Below are positions 24,612 through 32,261 of a stretch of DNA of 64,000 nt, piece after piece. Below the pieces are notes generated by a model. The model was not told the origin of the DNA and made no database searches. It was given only the letters and a program-made list of their open reading frames with translations. The stretch lies in assembly GCF_023656565.1 (NCBI RefSeq), contig NZ_JAMOKG010000002.1, positions 561,930-625,929 of the forward strand. Reading direction: 5' to 3'. The position numbers were made by a program, and so were the translations under genes. Every line of letters starts with the position of its first letter. Within the stretch, counting starts at the first letter, position 1. The DNA is from Flavobacterium tyrosinilyticum. Its GTDB lineage: Bacteria; Bacteroidota; Bacteroidia; Flavobacteriales; Flavobacteriaceae.

Positions 24612-25454
24612 ATGAAATACTTATTATACTTGGTTTTTTTTATTCAATTTCAAAATTGTAAATCCGAAACCAATATTAAGTCAAAAGATTCATCAAATAA
24701 TGATGTAAAAGTCGAAAAGTTAACTCAAGAAAATTATTCAGTAGATTCGATAGATAAAAGTGCCATTGGTGAGAAGATTAAGGAATTGAATAAGATTAAG
24801 GAATTAAAAAGCATATTGAAAAATTCCTTAGAGAGACAAATAGAGAGACCCTATATGTTCGATATTTTTGTTTCAAGTAATGATACTCTATTGCAATTTT
24901 ATGATTATAAATTTTTTGAAATTAATGCAACTAAAATTAAATCATATTTTATAAAAATAGATTATGAAGATGCTGATTTTAAGTGTATTTTATTGGTAAA
25001 TGAAAATTTGAATGTCGAATATAATAGTATGATAGTTTATGAAGAATTAAACTCTGAAGTAAAGTATTCGAGAATCACTGAAATAAAAGCAGACAAACTT
25101 TATATTAGTTTTAAAAGTCCTAATCCATTCGAAAACTTATTTTTTCAATTAAAAGACGGTATGTTTTTAGATTATTTTGACAATCAAGTAGTTGATGAAA
25201 AATGGGGTGAAAAGGAAATTTTAGGTTTAAAAGGAATTTTTAAATATCTATTGAAAGGAAAAACAAATAATCATTTAAAAAATGGTTACTGGGTTGAGAA
25301 AAGGTATTCATTTGAATATGATAAAAGTGTAATTCAAGATGGATTTTATGTCAATGGATTAAGAGATGGTGATTGGAATTATTCTCCCGAAGGTCCCGTA
25401 GATGTAATAAAGAAGTTTGATAATGGAAGATTTGTTTCAAAATCATATCCTTGA
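24612..25454 (+). CDS. Lipoprotein with MORN-like C-terminus, probable orphan immunity protein 6
   Basis: 280 residues, signal peptide with lipobox FQNC followed by KSETN. The N-terminal part contains a charged helical segment (KIKELNKIKELKSILKNSL). The last about 50 residues hold MORN-type repeats (NGYWVEKR, QDGFYVNGLRDGDWNY, IKKFDNGRFV) as in YwqK-family antitoxin-like proteins. It is preceded by an orphan peptidase-like tail and is the last array gene before tssK. An immunity role is inferred from this context. Confidence 0.65.
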   Translation: MKYLLYLVFFIQFQNCKSETNIKSKDSSNNDVKVEKLTQENYSVDSIDKSAIGEKIKELNKIKELKSILKNSLERQIERPYMFDIFVSSNDTLLQFYDYKFFEINATKIKSYFIKIDYEDADFKCILLVNENLNVEYNSMIVYEELNSEVKYSRITEIKADKLYISFKSPNPFENLFFQLKDGMFLDYFDNQVVDEKWGEKEILGLKGIFKYLLKGKTNNHLKNGYWVEKRYSFEYDKSVIQDGFYVNGLRDGDWNYSPEGPVDVIKKFDNGRFVSKSYP

Positions 25455-25491
25455 AATTTTATACATGATAATTCAATTAAGTAAGATGCCA

Positions 25492-25534
25492 AGTCAATTG
25501 GACAGAATATAAGAAAGCAGGTCTTCAAAACCTG
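25492..25534 (+). other. tRNA-like relic (D-loop and anticodon-arm resemblance)
   Basis: AGTCAATTGGACAGAA resembles a tRNA D-arm, and 25518-25534 is a perfect 5-7-5 hairpin (CAGGT, loop CTTCAAA, ACCTG) like an anticodon arm with TCA at the anticodon place. The two parts are about eight bases too far apart. There is no T-arm (no GTTCGA) and no acceptor stem, so it cannot be a working tRNA. It lies in the gap between the immunity array and tssK. Confidence 0.2.
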
Positions 25535-25668
25535 GCTCATTGCGCACAATTGTATCTATTTAACCCGTAAAATCTTGTTATAATATAATCCAACATTAAT
25601 AATCAAAATCTAACCAAACAAAAGAGAAACGAAAGATTCTCATTTTCAAAATAAAAACTAATAGAATT

Positions 25669-26838
25669 ATGATAGAAAAATTAAGTCATTTTCCCGTAAA
25701 CTGGATTGATGGGATGAAGATAAATAAGAGTCATTTTTTATCTATTCAGGACAACGTTTCTGAGTTGGTAAATGATGCAATTGGTATTCATACCACACCA
25801 ATAAGTTATGGGTTGTTGGATTCTGGAAACCAAAATAAAGAAACCACAAAAATTACTTTAGGAATCGACAATCACAAACTGCTTCGTGTTCGAGTAGAAG
25901 AGTGTCACGCTATAACACCCAACGGATCAAGAATCGAAATCAGTAAAAGCAATACCGACACATTAGATCTTCAGGTTCCGTATCCAGAAGATACTTATGA
26001 AATAAAAGACGGAGAACAATTGGTTTTATTAGCCTGTATATCGGTTAATTCTAAAAAGAGAATCCCTTTTGGAGAGCCAGATCCAGATGAGGTTCCGCCA
26101 AGATATCCGTATACACAGCCAGAATACAAATTGCATTTAATTAAAGCCGAAGAATTCCGTTCAGGAATTGGGTATGGAGGTTTTTACTTGGCAATTGGTA
26201 AAGTCCTTATTGGAGACACTACAGTTTTAGATGAAGATTATATTCCGCCATCAGTGACAGTGGCGTGTCATCCAAAATTAGTTGACATGCAGGCGCAGAT
26301 CGCCCGTTCGTTTGGACAGATTGAAATTTATGCTGTTCAGATTTCTCAAAAAATAAACAGAGGGCAACAGGCAGGAGTTTTACCGCAGACTGTAATGCAG
26401 CTGGCAGACAATACCGGATATTATTTGGGAAGTACTCTAACACAATTTCGTTGGTTTTCACTGCATCAGCATCCAGCTTCAATGCTAGGCTCGGTAGTAT
26501 CGTTTGCGAGAGTGATGAAGAATTTTATCGACTCGAAATCGGGAGCAGGAAAAGAAGAGTTGCTAAATTATTTTGCTGAGTGGTGCGATATTTCACAGGG
26601 AGATTTGGAGATCATGTTTACCACTCTTATTAATGCAGGTTACGATCACGTGCATATCGATAAAACAGCTTCGTTGGTAATGAACGCTTTGGCGAGAATA
26701 GAGAAGTTATTTGAAACATTAAACAAACTGGATTACATAGGCAAGAAGAAAGAAAACATCGAATTGTTTGTGGCAGAAACAGATAAAAAAGATATCGTTC
26801 ATAATCCAAAACGTCACGGTTTCTTTATCAAAGATTAA
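25669..26838 (+). CDS. tssK: T6SS baseplate subunit TssK
   Basis: 389 residues, no signal peptide. It opens with FPVNWIDGMKINKSHFLSIQ, which corresponds to the TssK N-terminal W-x-x-GM-x-x-x-x-HF motif, followed by a shoulder domain (long strands) and helical neck and head parts. TssK connects the baseplate to the membrane complex; in this subtype its partner is probably TssN. It restarts the core gene block after the lipoprotein array with a leader of about 210 bases, so it may have its own promoter. Followed after 23 bases by tssO. Confidence 0.82.
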   Translation: MIEKLSHFPVNWIDGMKINKSHFLSIQDNVSELVNDAIGIHTTPISYGLLDSGNQNKETTKITLGIDNHKLLRVRVEECHAITPNGSRIEISKSNTDTLDLQVPYPEDTYEIKDGEQLVLLACISVNSKKRIPFGEPDPDEVPPRYPYTQPEYKLHLIKAEEFRSGIGYGGFYLAIGKVLIGDTTVLDEDYIPPSVTVACHPKLVDMQAQIARSFGQIEIYAVQISQKINRGQQAGVLPQTVMQLADNTGYYLGSTLTQFRWFSLHQHPASMLGSVVSFARVMKNFIDSKSGAGKEELLNYFAEWCDISQGDLEIMFTTLINAGYDHVHIDKTASLVMNALARIEKLFETLNKLDYIGKKKENIELFVAETDKKDIVHNPKRHGFFIKD

Positions 26839-26861
26839 AAAGTAAAATAGTAATATAAATT

Positions 26862-27374
26862 ATGGAAGTATTAAATAAACAAGAACGCCAGAAAGCCTTT
26901 ATCGCTTTTTTAATTGCCTTTATCCTCACTTTTTGCGTTATGCTGCTTGCCGTTTCGTTCAACTTTTATATGCCAGTAGCAGAAAATAAAATGCTGAAAG
27001 CAGAGAATGAAATGATGAAAAGAGAATACGATTATCAGACTAACTTTTCGGTTAAAATCGATAGTATTAGAATGACAATCGATTCTATTAATTCACCAAA
27101 AGTAGATAACGATTTTCAGCAGCGTCTGGCAAATGTTATGATTGCGAATATTTATCAGAAAGTACCAAAAGATACGACTGAGAATAAAAAATTATACAAC
27201 AATGTTATTCTGGCCTACAAGAATATTATTGATTACAAAAAGCAGATCAGAAGTCTTACGCACAATTCTCACTTAATAGACAGTTTGAACCAATCGGCCA
27301 AAACATACAAAGAAGAATTAGAAAAAGTAAGCAGAGATTTAGATGTATGTCGTCAGATTTATCAAAATCAATAA
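26862..27374 (+). CDS. tssO: T6SSiii membrane-complex protein TssO
   Basis: 170 residues with a short cytoplasmic N-terminus (MEVLNKQERQKA), one transmembrane helix (FIAFLIAFILTFCVMLLAVSF) and a helical periplasmic part with likely coiled coils (MLKAENEMMKREYDYQTN, KTYKEELEKVSRDL). This layout and its place between tssK and tssB match TssO, one of the five subtype iii membrane-complex proteins shown in Bacteroides fragilis to be essential. No enzymatic motif. Confidence 0.75.
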   Translation: MEVLNKQERQKAFIAFLIAFILTFCVMLLAVSFNFYMPVAENKMLKAENEMMKREYDYQTNFSVKIDSIRMTIDSINSPKVDNDFQQRLANVMIANIYQKVPKDTTENKKLYNNVILAYKNIIDYKKQIRSLTHNSHLIDSLNQSAKTYKEELEKVSRDLDVCRQIYQNQ

Positions 27375-27425
27375 ACAGAAATAAGAGTAAAAAATAATAA
27401 ACCAATCATTTAAAAAATTTAAATT

Positions 27426-27875
27426 ATGTTGTCAAATTATGGAATTGGAGGTAACGAAGTAAAAATAGATGCAGATGAAGCAATCACTGCAATCCCTCAA
27501 AACAGAACACTTGTTGCTCAGAAGTTAACAGTTGATGCTCCAGTAAAACCTGAATTGGTAGAAGGAATTACAAGTATCGAAAAAGCATTTGAACACTTTA
27601 AACCAGAAGTAAAAGTAAATTTTGAAACTGTTGACGGAGCTACTAAAGTAGAAGCTTTAAACTTTAAAAATTTAGGAGATTTTGGAATAAAAGGAATTAC
27701 TACACAAAGTAGTTTTTTATCTGATCTTGAGACAGAAAAGGATCAATATCAAAAAATTATCCGTCAGTTAAAATCAAATAAGATTTTAAAAGCGGCTTTA
27801 GAAGACGGAGAAGCAAAACAAGCTTTATTAGAAAGTCTTGGAGCATTGATCAATGAGTTAAAAGAGAACAAATAA
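27426..27875 (+). CDS. tssB: T6SS contractile sheath small subunit TssB
   Basis: 149 residues. The middle part ALNFKNLGDFGIKGIT is the conserved L-x-F-x-x-L-x-DF motif of TssB/VipA, followed by the C-terminal helix (LIRQLKSNKILKAAL-like region at 110-149) that packs on TssC. It forms the sheath heterodimer with the next gene product. 51 bases after tssO and 21 before tssC, with an ATTTAAATT-type AT-rich leader usual for well-translated flavobacterial genes. Confidence 0.85.
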   Translation: MLSNYGIGGNEVKIDADEAITAIPQNRTLVAQKLTVDAPVKPELVEGITSIEKAFEHFKPEVKVNFETVDGATKVEALNFKNLGDFGIKGITTQSSFLSDLETEKDQYQKIIRQLKSNKILKAALEDGEAKQALLESLGALINELKENK

Positions 27876-27896
27876 GAATCTTAAAATATTTTAGAT

Positions 27897-29267
27897 ATGT
27901 CAAATAAAGAAGCATATAAAGGAGATCTTGATACAGCGGTATTAGAACCTAAAGCAGTAAAAGGAATTTCGATTGAAAAAAATGTTGAAAAACTAGCTAA
28001 ATACGGTGGTTTTGATTTACTGGAAATGTCGATTGAAGGAGTTCAAAATCTTAATCCAGAGAGAAAAGCAAGAAGAAAAATCTTTTTAGGCGAAGTAAAC
28101 AAAGCCAAAGAAAGAGAAACGCTTTTAAAGACATTAGAACTTTGGACTTCGGTTTTAAGCAATAATGAAGCTTTGACTGACATGGTAGCACAAAGTGAAG
28201 ACAAATGCAAAGAATCTGAAGCTTTGTTACAAAAAAATCTTGCAAAATCTGTTGAAGATACAAGAGAGATTGAAGCGGCTTACAGAACTTTAGCTTTATT
28301 CTTTAAAAATACAGAAACAGATAAAGTAAAAAATGTTACGATTGTAAATGCTGAACTTGATCAGTTAAAAGATCTTGACAATACACGTTTTATTGATGCA
28401 ATTCACTCAGAATTAGTGGATAATTATGATCGTTTAGACCTTAAAAATAACTACGGAATTTTGGTAATTCCTGGATATTTAGGTTCTAATAAAGTGATTG
28501 AAAAATGGGCAAAAATTGCGCATGAAAATAAAGTAATGTTGGTTACAGATTTCGAACACTTAGATGAACCGGATGATGTAATGGAAATGTTTGACGCTGC
28601 TTCTTTAACAGGAGGAGATGTTTACCGTTCTAACGTAATCATGACGTGTAACTGGCTTGTTGGACGTGGTAGATTTGATCAAATTGGAGAAAGCGAAGAT
28701 TTACACGTTGCGCCTTCTGCAGCATTAGCAGGAAAAATTTACAAAACATTAATGTCTCAAGTTACTGCAGGTAAGAAATTTGGAGGAATTAATGAAGTTG
28801 ACGGAGTAAAATTTGATCTTAAGAAAAGCGAAATCGCAAATCTTGAAAACTTAGGTTTGGTTCCAATGGTAAACGAGTACGGAAAAGTTATGGCATTTTC
28901 TGCTAAAACACTATTCAGCGGAGACAACTTAGGTTTACAGACTTACTCTGTAGTTCGTGTTTTTGATTATGTAACTAAAGTATTAATGGATTTCCTTAAT
29001 CGTCGTGCATTCGAAAACTTTACGGCTAAAACACGTAAAGAGATTATGAACCAGATTGTGGCTTTCCTTGACGGAATCACAGGTCCAGATAAATTGATCG
29101 AGAATTTTGAAATCCGCAGATTCGAGCAAGATCCAATTCAAAAAGACAGAATTTATATGGATATACACATGAAACCTTATTTCCCTGCTAAAAACTTCCT
29201 TATTAAAATGGATGGACACAAAGGAGATGACGGAACAGAATGGGATACAGATTACGAGCAAAAATAA
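27897..29267 (+). CDS. tssC: T6SS contractile sheath large subunit TssC
   Basis: 456 residues. The TssC/VipB core is seen in PGYLGSNKVIEKWAKIA, SNVIMTCNWLVGRGRFDQIG, and the C-terminal DIHMKPYFPAKNFLIKMDGH, equivalent to the sheath handshake strand region. It is shorter than proteobacterial TssC (about 490-500), as usual for subtype iii. With TssB it forms the sheath that contracts to drive the Hcp tube. A strong terminator follows, so tssC closes a transcription unit. Confidence 0.88.
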   Translation: MSNKEAYKGDLDTAVLEPKAVKGISIEKNVEKLAKYGGFDLLEMSIEGVQNLNPERKARRKIFLGEVNKAKERETLLKTLELWTSVLSNNEALTDMVAQSEDKCKESEALLQKNLAKSVEDTREIEAAYRTLALFFKNTETDKVKNVTIVNAELDQLKDLDNTRFIDAIHSELVDNYDRLDLKNNYGILVIPGYLGSNKVIEKWAKIAHENKVMLVTDFEHLDEPDDVMEMFDAASLTGGDVYRSNVIMTCNWLVGRGRFDQIGESEDLHVAPSAALAGKIYKTLMSQVTAGKKFGGINEVDGVKFDLKKSEIANLENLGLVPMVNEYGKVMAFSAKTLFSGDNLGLQTYSVVRVFDYVTKVLMDFLNRRAFENFTAKTRKEIMNQIVAFLDGITGPDKLIENFEIRRFEQDPIQKDRIYMDIHMKPYFPAKNFLIKMDGHKGDDGTEWDTDYEQK

Positions 29268-29282
29268 TTGTACAGTAAATAA

Positions 29283-29316
29283 AAAAAGGAAGCACATAAA
29301 ATTGTGCTTCCTTTTT
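29283..29316 (+). terminator. Terminator after tssC
   Basis: Perfect stem AAAAAGGAAGCACA / TGTGCTTCCTTTTT with a 6-base loop, ending in a T run, 15 bases after the tssC stop. It splits the core genes into separate units, or allows higher levels of upstream sheath transcripts. Confidence 0.88.
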
Positions 29317-29364
29317 CAACAAAACATTGATCTTTTGAATGATCAAACCAAATAATTCAAATTC

Positions 29365-29892
29365 ATGAACGTACTTAAAATTTTACTTTTAGTCGGTTTG
29401 TTTTCCATATCAAGTTCGATTAAAGCACAAAAAGTAAAACAAATTGATACTTTAAGTTGCCCTATTACGCAAAACGATTTATTGCTTTCAGGAAAGTTAT
29501 TTGCAAGTGCGACCCCAATTTTACTTCGTGTTTACAACGAAGATTATGAATACGCTGTTTTTCAGTTAGGAAAAAGGAGAGGCAGCATTTATTTATACTT
29601 TAAAATTTTTACAGATAATGTCTGTGTAAAACAAGAGCAGCCGCTGGAACTCTATTTTAAAAATGGAGAAATGTATATTCTCAAAAACACTTTCAAGGTA
29701 AATTGTGATGGAACTGCAGCTCTTGAACTTTCACGAAGAGACATCAAGAAATTAATGTCAAATAGTATCAATACAATAAAATTTTTCACACTTAAAAAAG
29801 ACTATGAATTTAGTCCTACAGAAGCTGATAATCAAAATATAAGGTTTTATCTACACTGTTTAAAGCTTTATAAAGTGAGAAAGAAAAAATAG
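29365..29892 (+). CDS. Secreted protein of unknown function in the T6SS locus
   Basis: 175 residues with a signal peptide (ILLLVGLFSISSSIKAQ, cleavage probably after A or Q). The mature part is strand-rich with three cysteines (TLSCPIT, DNVCVKQ, KVNCDGT) and ends with a helix (ALELSRRDIKKLMSN) and a basic tail KVRKKK. No named family. It lies between tssC and tssE after a terminator and before the gene at 29951, so it may be a periplasmic T6SS accessory subunit. This is inferred from position only. Confidence 0.55.
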   Translation: MNVLKILLLVGLFSISSSIKAQKVKQIDTLSCPITQNDLLLSGKLFASATPILLRVYNEDYEYAVFQLGKRRGSIYLYFKIFTDNVCVKQEQPLELYFKNGEMYILKNTFKVNCDGTAALELSRRDIKKLMSNSINTIKFFTLKKDYEFSPTEADNQNIRFYLHCLKLYKVRKKK

Positions 29893-29950
29893 AATTCGAT
29901 TGACATAATTTGACCAAACCCAAATATAATCTCTAATAAAAAATCAAGAT

Positions 29951-30664
29951 ATGCCATTTCCAGAATTGAACCTTTCATTAAGACTTACAGATAACGACGG
30001 TTCTGTTTTCTATGCAGGAAGCGGAGAAGGGAAAGTGATTGTAAAAACAGATTCTGCTTTAAAAAAGCATAGTATCAATATCACAATTTCAGAACAAGAG
30101 GTGGGATCAGTTTATTTGAATACACATTTAAAAGATGTCGAAATTCCTGCTGAAATTGAAATTCCTGTTTATCAAATGATTGTTACAGATGATAAAACAA
30201 ACGAAAAAGAAATCTATAAAGTTACCCGCGATACTTTTTTCTATAAACAGCAAACAAAGAAAAAAGGATTGTGGAGCTTTTTGGGTTTAAAATTCTTAGC
30301 TCCCAATAACTTTCTTTTTGAAAATATACCCTTCGAACCTTTAAAAGAAGAAATGGAAACCTATGAAATTTCAAAATACAGAAAGCTAGATCAAGATAAA
30401 CTGACTTATAGTTTTCAGAAAGGAGAACAAAATATTCAGCTTTTTGCTGGTGATATTAATACGCTAAAAGTAGAGAAGGGAATAAGCTATTTTGTAGTTG
30501 TTGATGAGAAAAAAGGACAAAGATTCATTGGCGATATACTATACAGAGAAAAATTTCTAAAACTAACACCATCAGTTAAACTGCATATCATTAAACGCAG
30601 ACGAGTTTCTAAAGAAATGGAAACAGATAAAAAAGGCCAAGCTAATAAGTTGATTTATATTTAA
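29951..30664 (+). CDS. Cytoplasmic protein of unknown function in the T6SS locus
   Basis: 237 residues, no signal peptide or membrane segment. Two strand-rich halves: the first (LNLSLRLTDNDGSVFYAG, VGSVYLNTHLKDVEIPAEI) reads like a beta-sandwich; the second has basic stretches (HIIKRRRVSKEMETDKK). It is 11 bases upstream of tssE and probably translated with it, so a baseplate or sheath-assembly accessory role is plausible. I recognise no family. Confidence 0.55.
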   Translation: MPFPELNLSLRLTDNDGSVFYAGSGEGKVIVKTDSALKKHSINITISEQEVGSVYLNTHLKDVEIPAEIEIPVYQMIVTDDKTNEKEIYKVTRDTFFYKQQTKKKGLWSFLGLKFLAPNNFLFENIPFEPLKEEMETYEISKYRKLDQDKLTYSFQKGEQNIQLFAGDINTLKVEKGISYFVVVDEKKGQRFIGDILYREKFLKLTPSVKLHIIKRRRVSKEMETDKKGQANKLIYI

Positions 30665-30675
30665 GAAGCAAAATT

Positions 30676-31107
30676 ATGAAAGGAGCATTTTACAAACTTC
30701 CAATAGATTTTAACAGCGTAATGCAAAAAAAAGAGTTAGAAAAAACCTCGATTGAGCATTCTATCGCCCAACAGATCATTTTACTGGCTACTACCACATT
30801 TGGTGAGTGCAAGTTTGATGAAACGTTTGGTTCAAAAATCTGGGAAATCGACTTTGATTTGCTGATGAATGAAAATACGTTAAAAGAAATCATTTCAAAA
30901 ACAATGAAACAGTCTTTGGCTTTTCATGAAAAGAGAATAAAAGTAAACGAACTTAAAGTTGAATTATCTGAAACGATGTATTTTGTTGATGATGTGAGCA
31001 GATCAAAAAAGAAAGTCGATATAATAATTGAAGCAACAATTAAAAGTACAAATCGTGATTTTGACTTTAGAGGGTACTTTTTTGTTGGACCGCTATCTTA
31101 TAAATAG
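30676..31107 (+). CDS. tssE: T6SS baseplate subunit TssE (gp25-like)
   Basis: 143 residues. The gp25/TssE fold is shown by SIAQQIILLATTTFGEC near the N-terminus, the E-x-D segment WEIDFDLLMN, and the C-terminal strand FDFRGYFFVGPLSY. TssE starts sheath polymerisation on the baseplate. It lies downstream of the uncharacterised gene at 29951 and upstream of hcp, with a 182-base AT-rich gap before the latter. Confidence 0.78.
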   Translation: MKGAFYKLPIDFNSVMQKKELEKTSIEHSIAQQIILLATTTFGECKFDETFGSKIWEIDFDLLMNENTLKEIISKTMKQSLAFHEKRIKVNELKVELSETMYFVDDVSRSKKKVDIIIEATIKSTNRDFDFRGYFFVGPLSYK

Positions 31108-31289
31108 CTTTTTTTAGTGCGATTTTTATTTCAATAAGCTAAAATGGTATGTTTTTTAGTTTTTAAATATCTGATAGTTTGATAATTATATATTGTAAAA
31201 AAAGTTTTATTAAATAAATTATTATAATAAGATTTTATTTATATATTTACAGCATAAATAAATAAATTAATAATTAAAAATTTTTCATT
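31108..31289 (+). promoter_or_regulatory. AT-rich leader upstream of hcp1
   Basis: About 180 bases of very AT-rich sequence. TATATTTAC at 31242-31250 is one base off the -7 consensus TAnnTTTG, but no -33 TTG is at the right distance. Hcp is normally made at high level, so a separate promoter here is expected; this sequence is only a weak candidate. Confidence 0.3.
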
Positions 31290-31676
31290 ATGTCGTTTTT
31301 AACATCATTAACAGTAGCAGGAAAAGATTACAAAGTATTAAACGTTAGTTATGATTTAGCTCAAGAAACAGATGCTTCTGGGCGCCCATCTACAGTAACA
31401 CGTGGAGGAAGAATCATGATCGAGGTTGAATCAACTGGAAGTACTGAATTGTTTGAATGGATGACTAACAATTTCGAAAGAAAAGACGGGTCAGTAAAAT
31501 TCATCAAACGTGATTCAAATGCTACTTTAAAAGAGCTAAAGTTTACAGAAGCTTACATGGTTAAGTACAAAGAAAACTTTGATCATAACAGTGAAAATCC
31601 ATTAACTGAAACTTTTATGATTTCTGCTCGTAAAATTTCGATGGGTGGAGGAGAATTTGATAATGCTTGGGTATAA
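31290..31676 (+). CDS. tssD: T6SS tube protein Hcp/TssD, copy 1
   Basis: 128 residues, the usual size of subtype iii Hcp. It begins MSFLTSLTVAGKDYKVLN and has the RGGRIMIEVES and AYMVKYKENFD segments of the beta-barrel, ending GEFDNAWV. It stacks as hexamer rings into the tube. Flanked by an AT-rich leader and a strong terminator, which makes it a single-gene unit and suits high expression. About one third identical by eye to the second copy. Confidence 0.88.
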   Translation: MSFLTSLTVAGKDYKVLNVSYDLAQETDASGRPSTVTRGGRIMIEVESTGSTELFEWMTNNFERKDGSVKFIKRDSNATLKELKFTEAYMVKYKENFDHNSENPLTETFMISARKISMGGGEFDNAWV

Positions 31677-31707
31677 TCCTTTGGACTTTATCAATCTTAA
31701 TTAAACT

Positions 31708-31740
31708 AAAAGGAAGTCCGATAAGTGGACTTCCTTTTTT
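31708..31740 (+). terminator. Terminator after hcp1
   Basis: Perfect stem AAAAGGAAGTCC / GGACTTCCTTTT with a 7-base loop and a T run, 31 bases after the hcp1 stop. It isolates hcp1 from hcp2 and vgrG. Confidence 0.88.
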
Positions 31741-31827
31741 GTTTTCTTTTTTAGAATATCCGGTTTTCAATTCTTGATTTGCTGGATTTTCGCACTTCCT
31801 AAATTAATCATCTAAACAAATCTACAA

Positions 31828-32223
31828 ATGAGTTTTTTATCTAAATTACATATAGACGGCGAAGAATATAATGTTCTTGAATTTAATATTGGTTTCAAAC
31901 AAGAAATTGACACAACAAGTAAGCCTACAGGAAACGCTAAAGGCGGAGTTATAAAAATGATTATCGAAGCAAGTCAAAATAGTCATTTTTTGTCTTGGAT
32001 GTTAAATGGAGATTTAACCAAAGACGGTAAAATTGTTTTTTATAGAAGAGATGCATTAAGTAAAATGAAAGAGCTTTCGTTTACTAAAGCATTTTGTATT
32101 GGTTACGATGAGCAATTTACAAGCACTACCGAAATCCCAATGAGAATTACTATGGAATTAGTGGCAAAAGAATTGACTTTTGGAGACGCTAAATTTTCAA
32201 ATAATTGGATTGCGTTAGATTAA
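31828..32223 (+). CDS. tssD: T6SS tube protein Hcp/TssD, copy 2
   Basis: 131 residues, same fold as copy 1: MSFLSKLHIDGEEYNVLEF at the start, KGGVIKMIIEAS in the middle, KFSNNWIALD at the end. It is 38 bases upstream of vgrG, so it may be made with the spike and serve as an adaptor ring or cargo-specific Hcp, while copy 1 forms bulk tube. This division of labour is inference. Confidence 0.85.
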   Translation: MSFLSKLHIDGEEYNVLEFNIGFKQEIDTTSKPTGNAKGGVIKMIIEASQNSHFLSWMLNGDLTKDGKIVFYRRDALSKMKELSFTKAFCIGYDEQFTSTTEIPMRITMELVAKELTFGDAKFSNNWIALD

Positions 32224-32261
32224 TTGTTTAAAAGCTCATTAAAAAACAAGGACACATTATT

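Noticed and set aside
25518..25534. Functional tRNA with TCA anticodon (selenocysteine or suppressor type)
   Set aside because: Only the anticodon-arm hairpin is perfect; the D-arm is misplaced and neither T-arm nor acceptor stem can be formed, so it is listed only as a relic.
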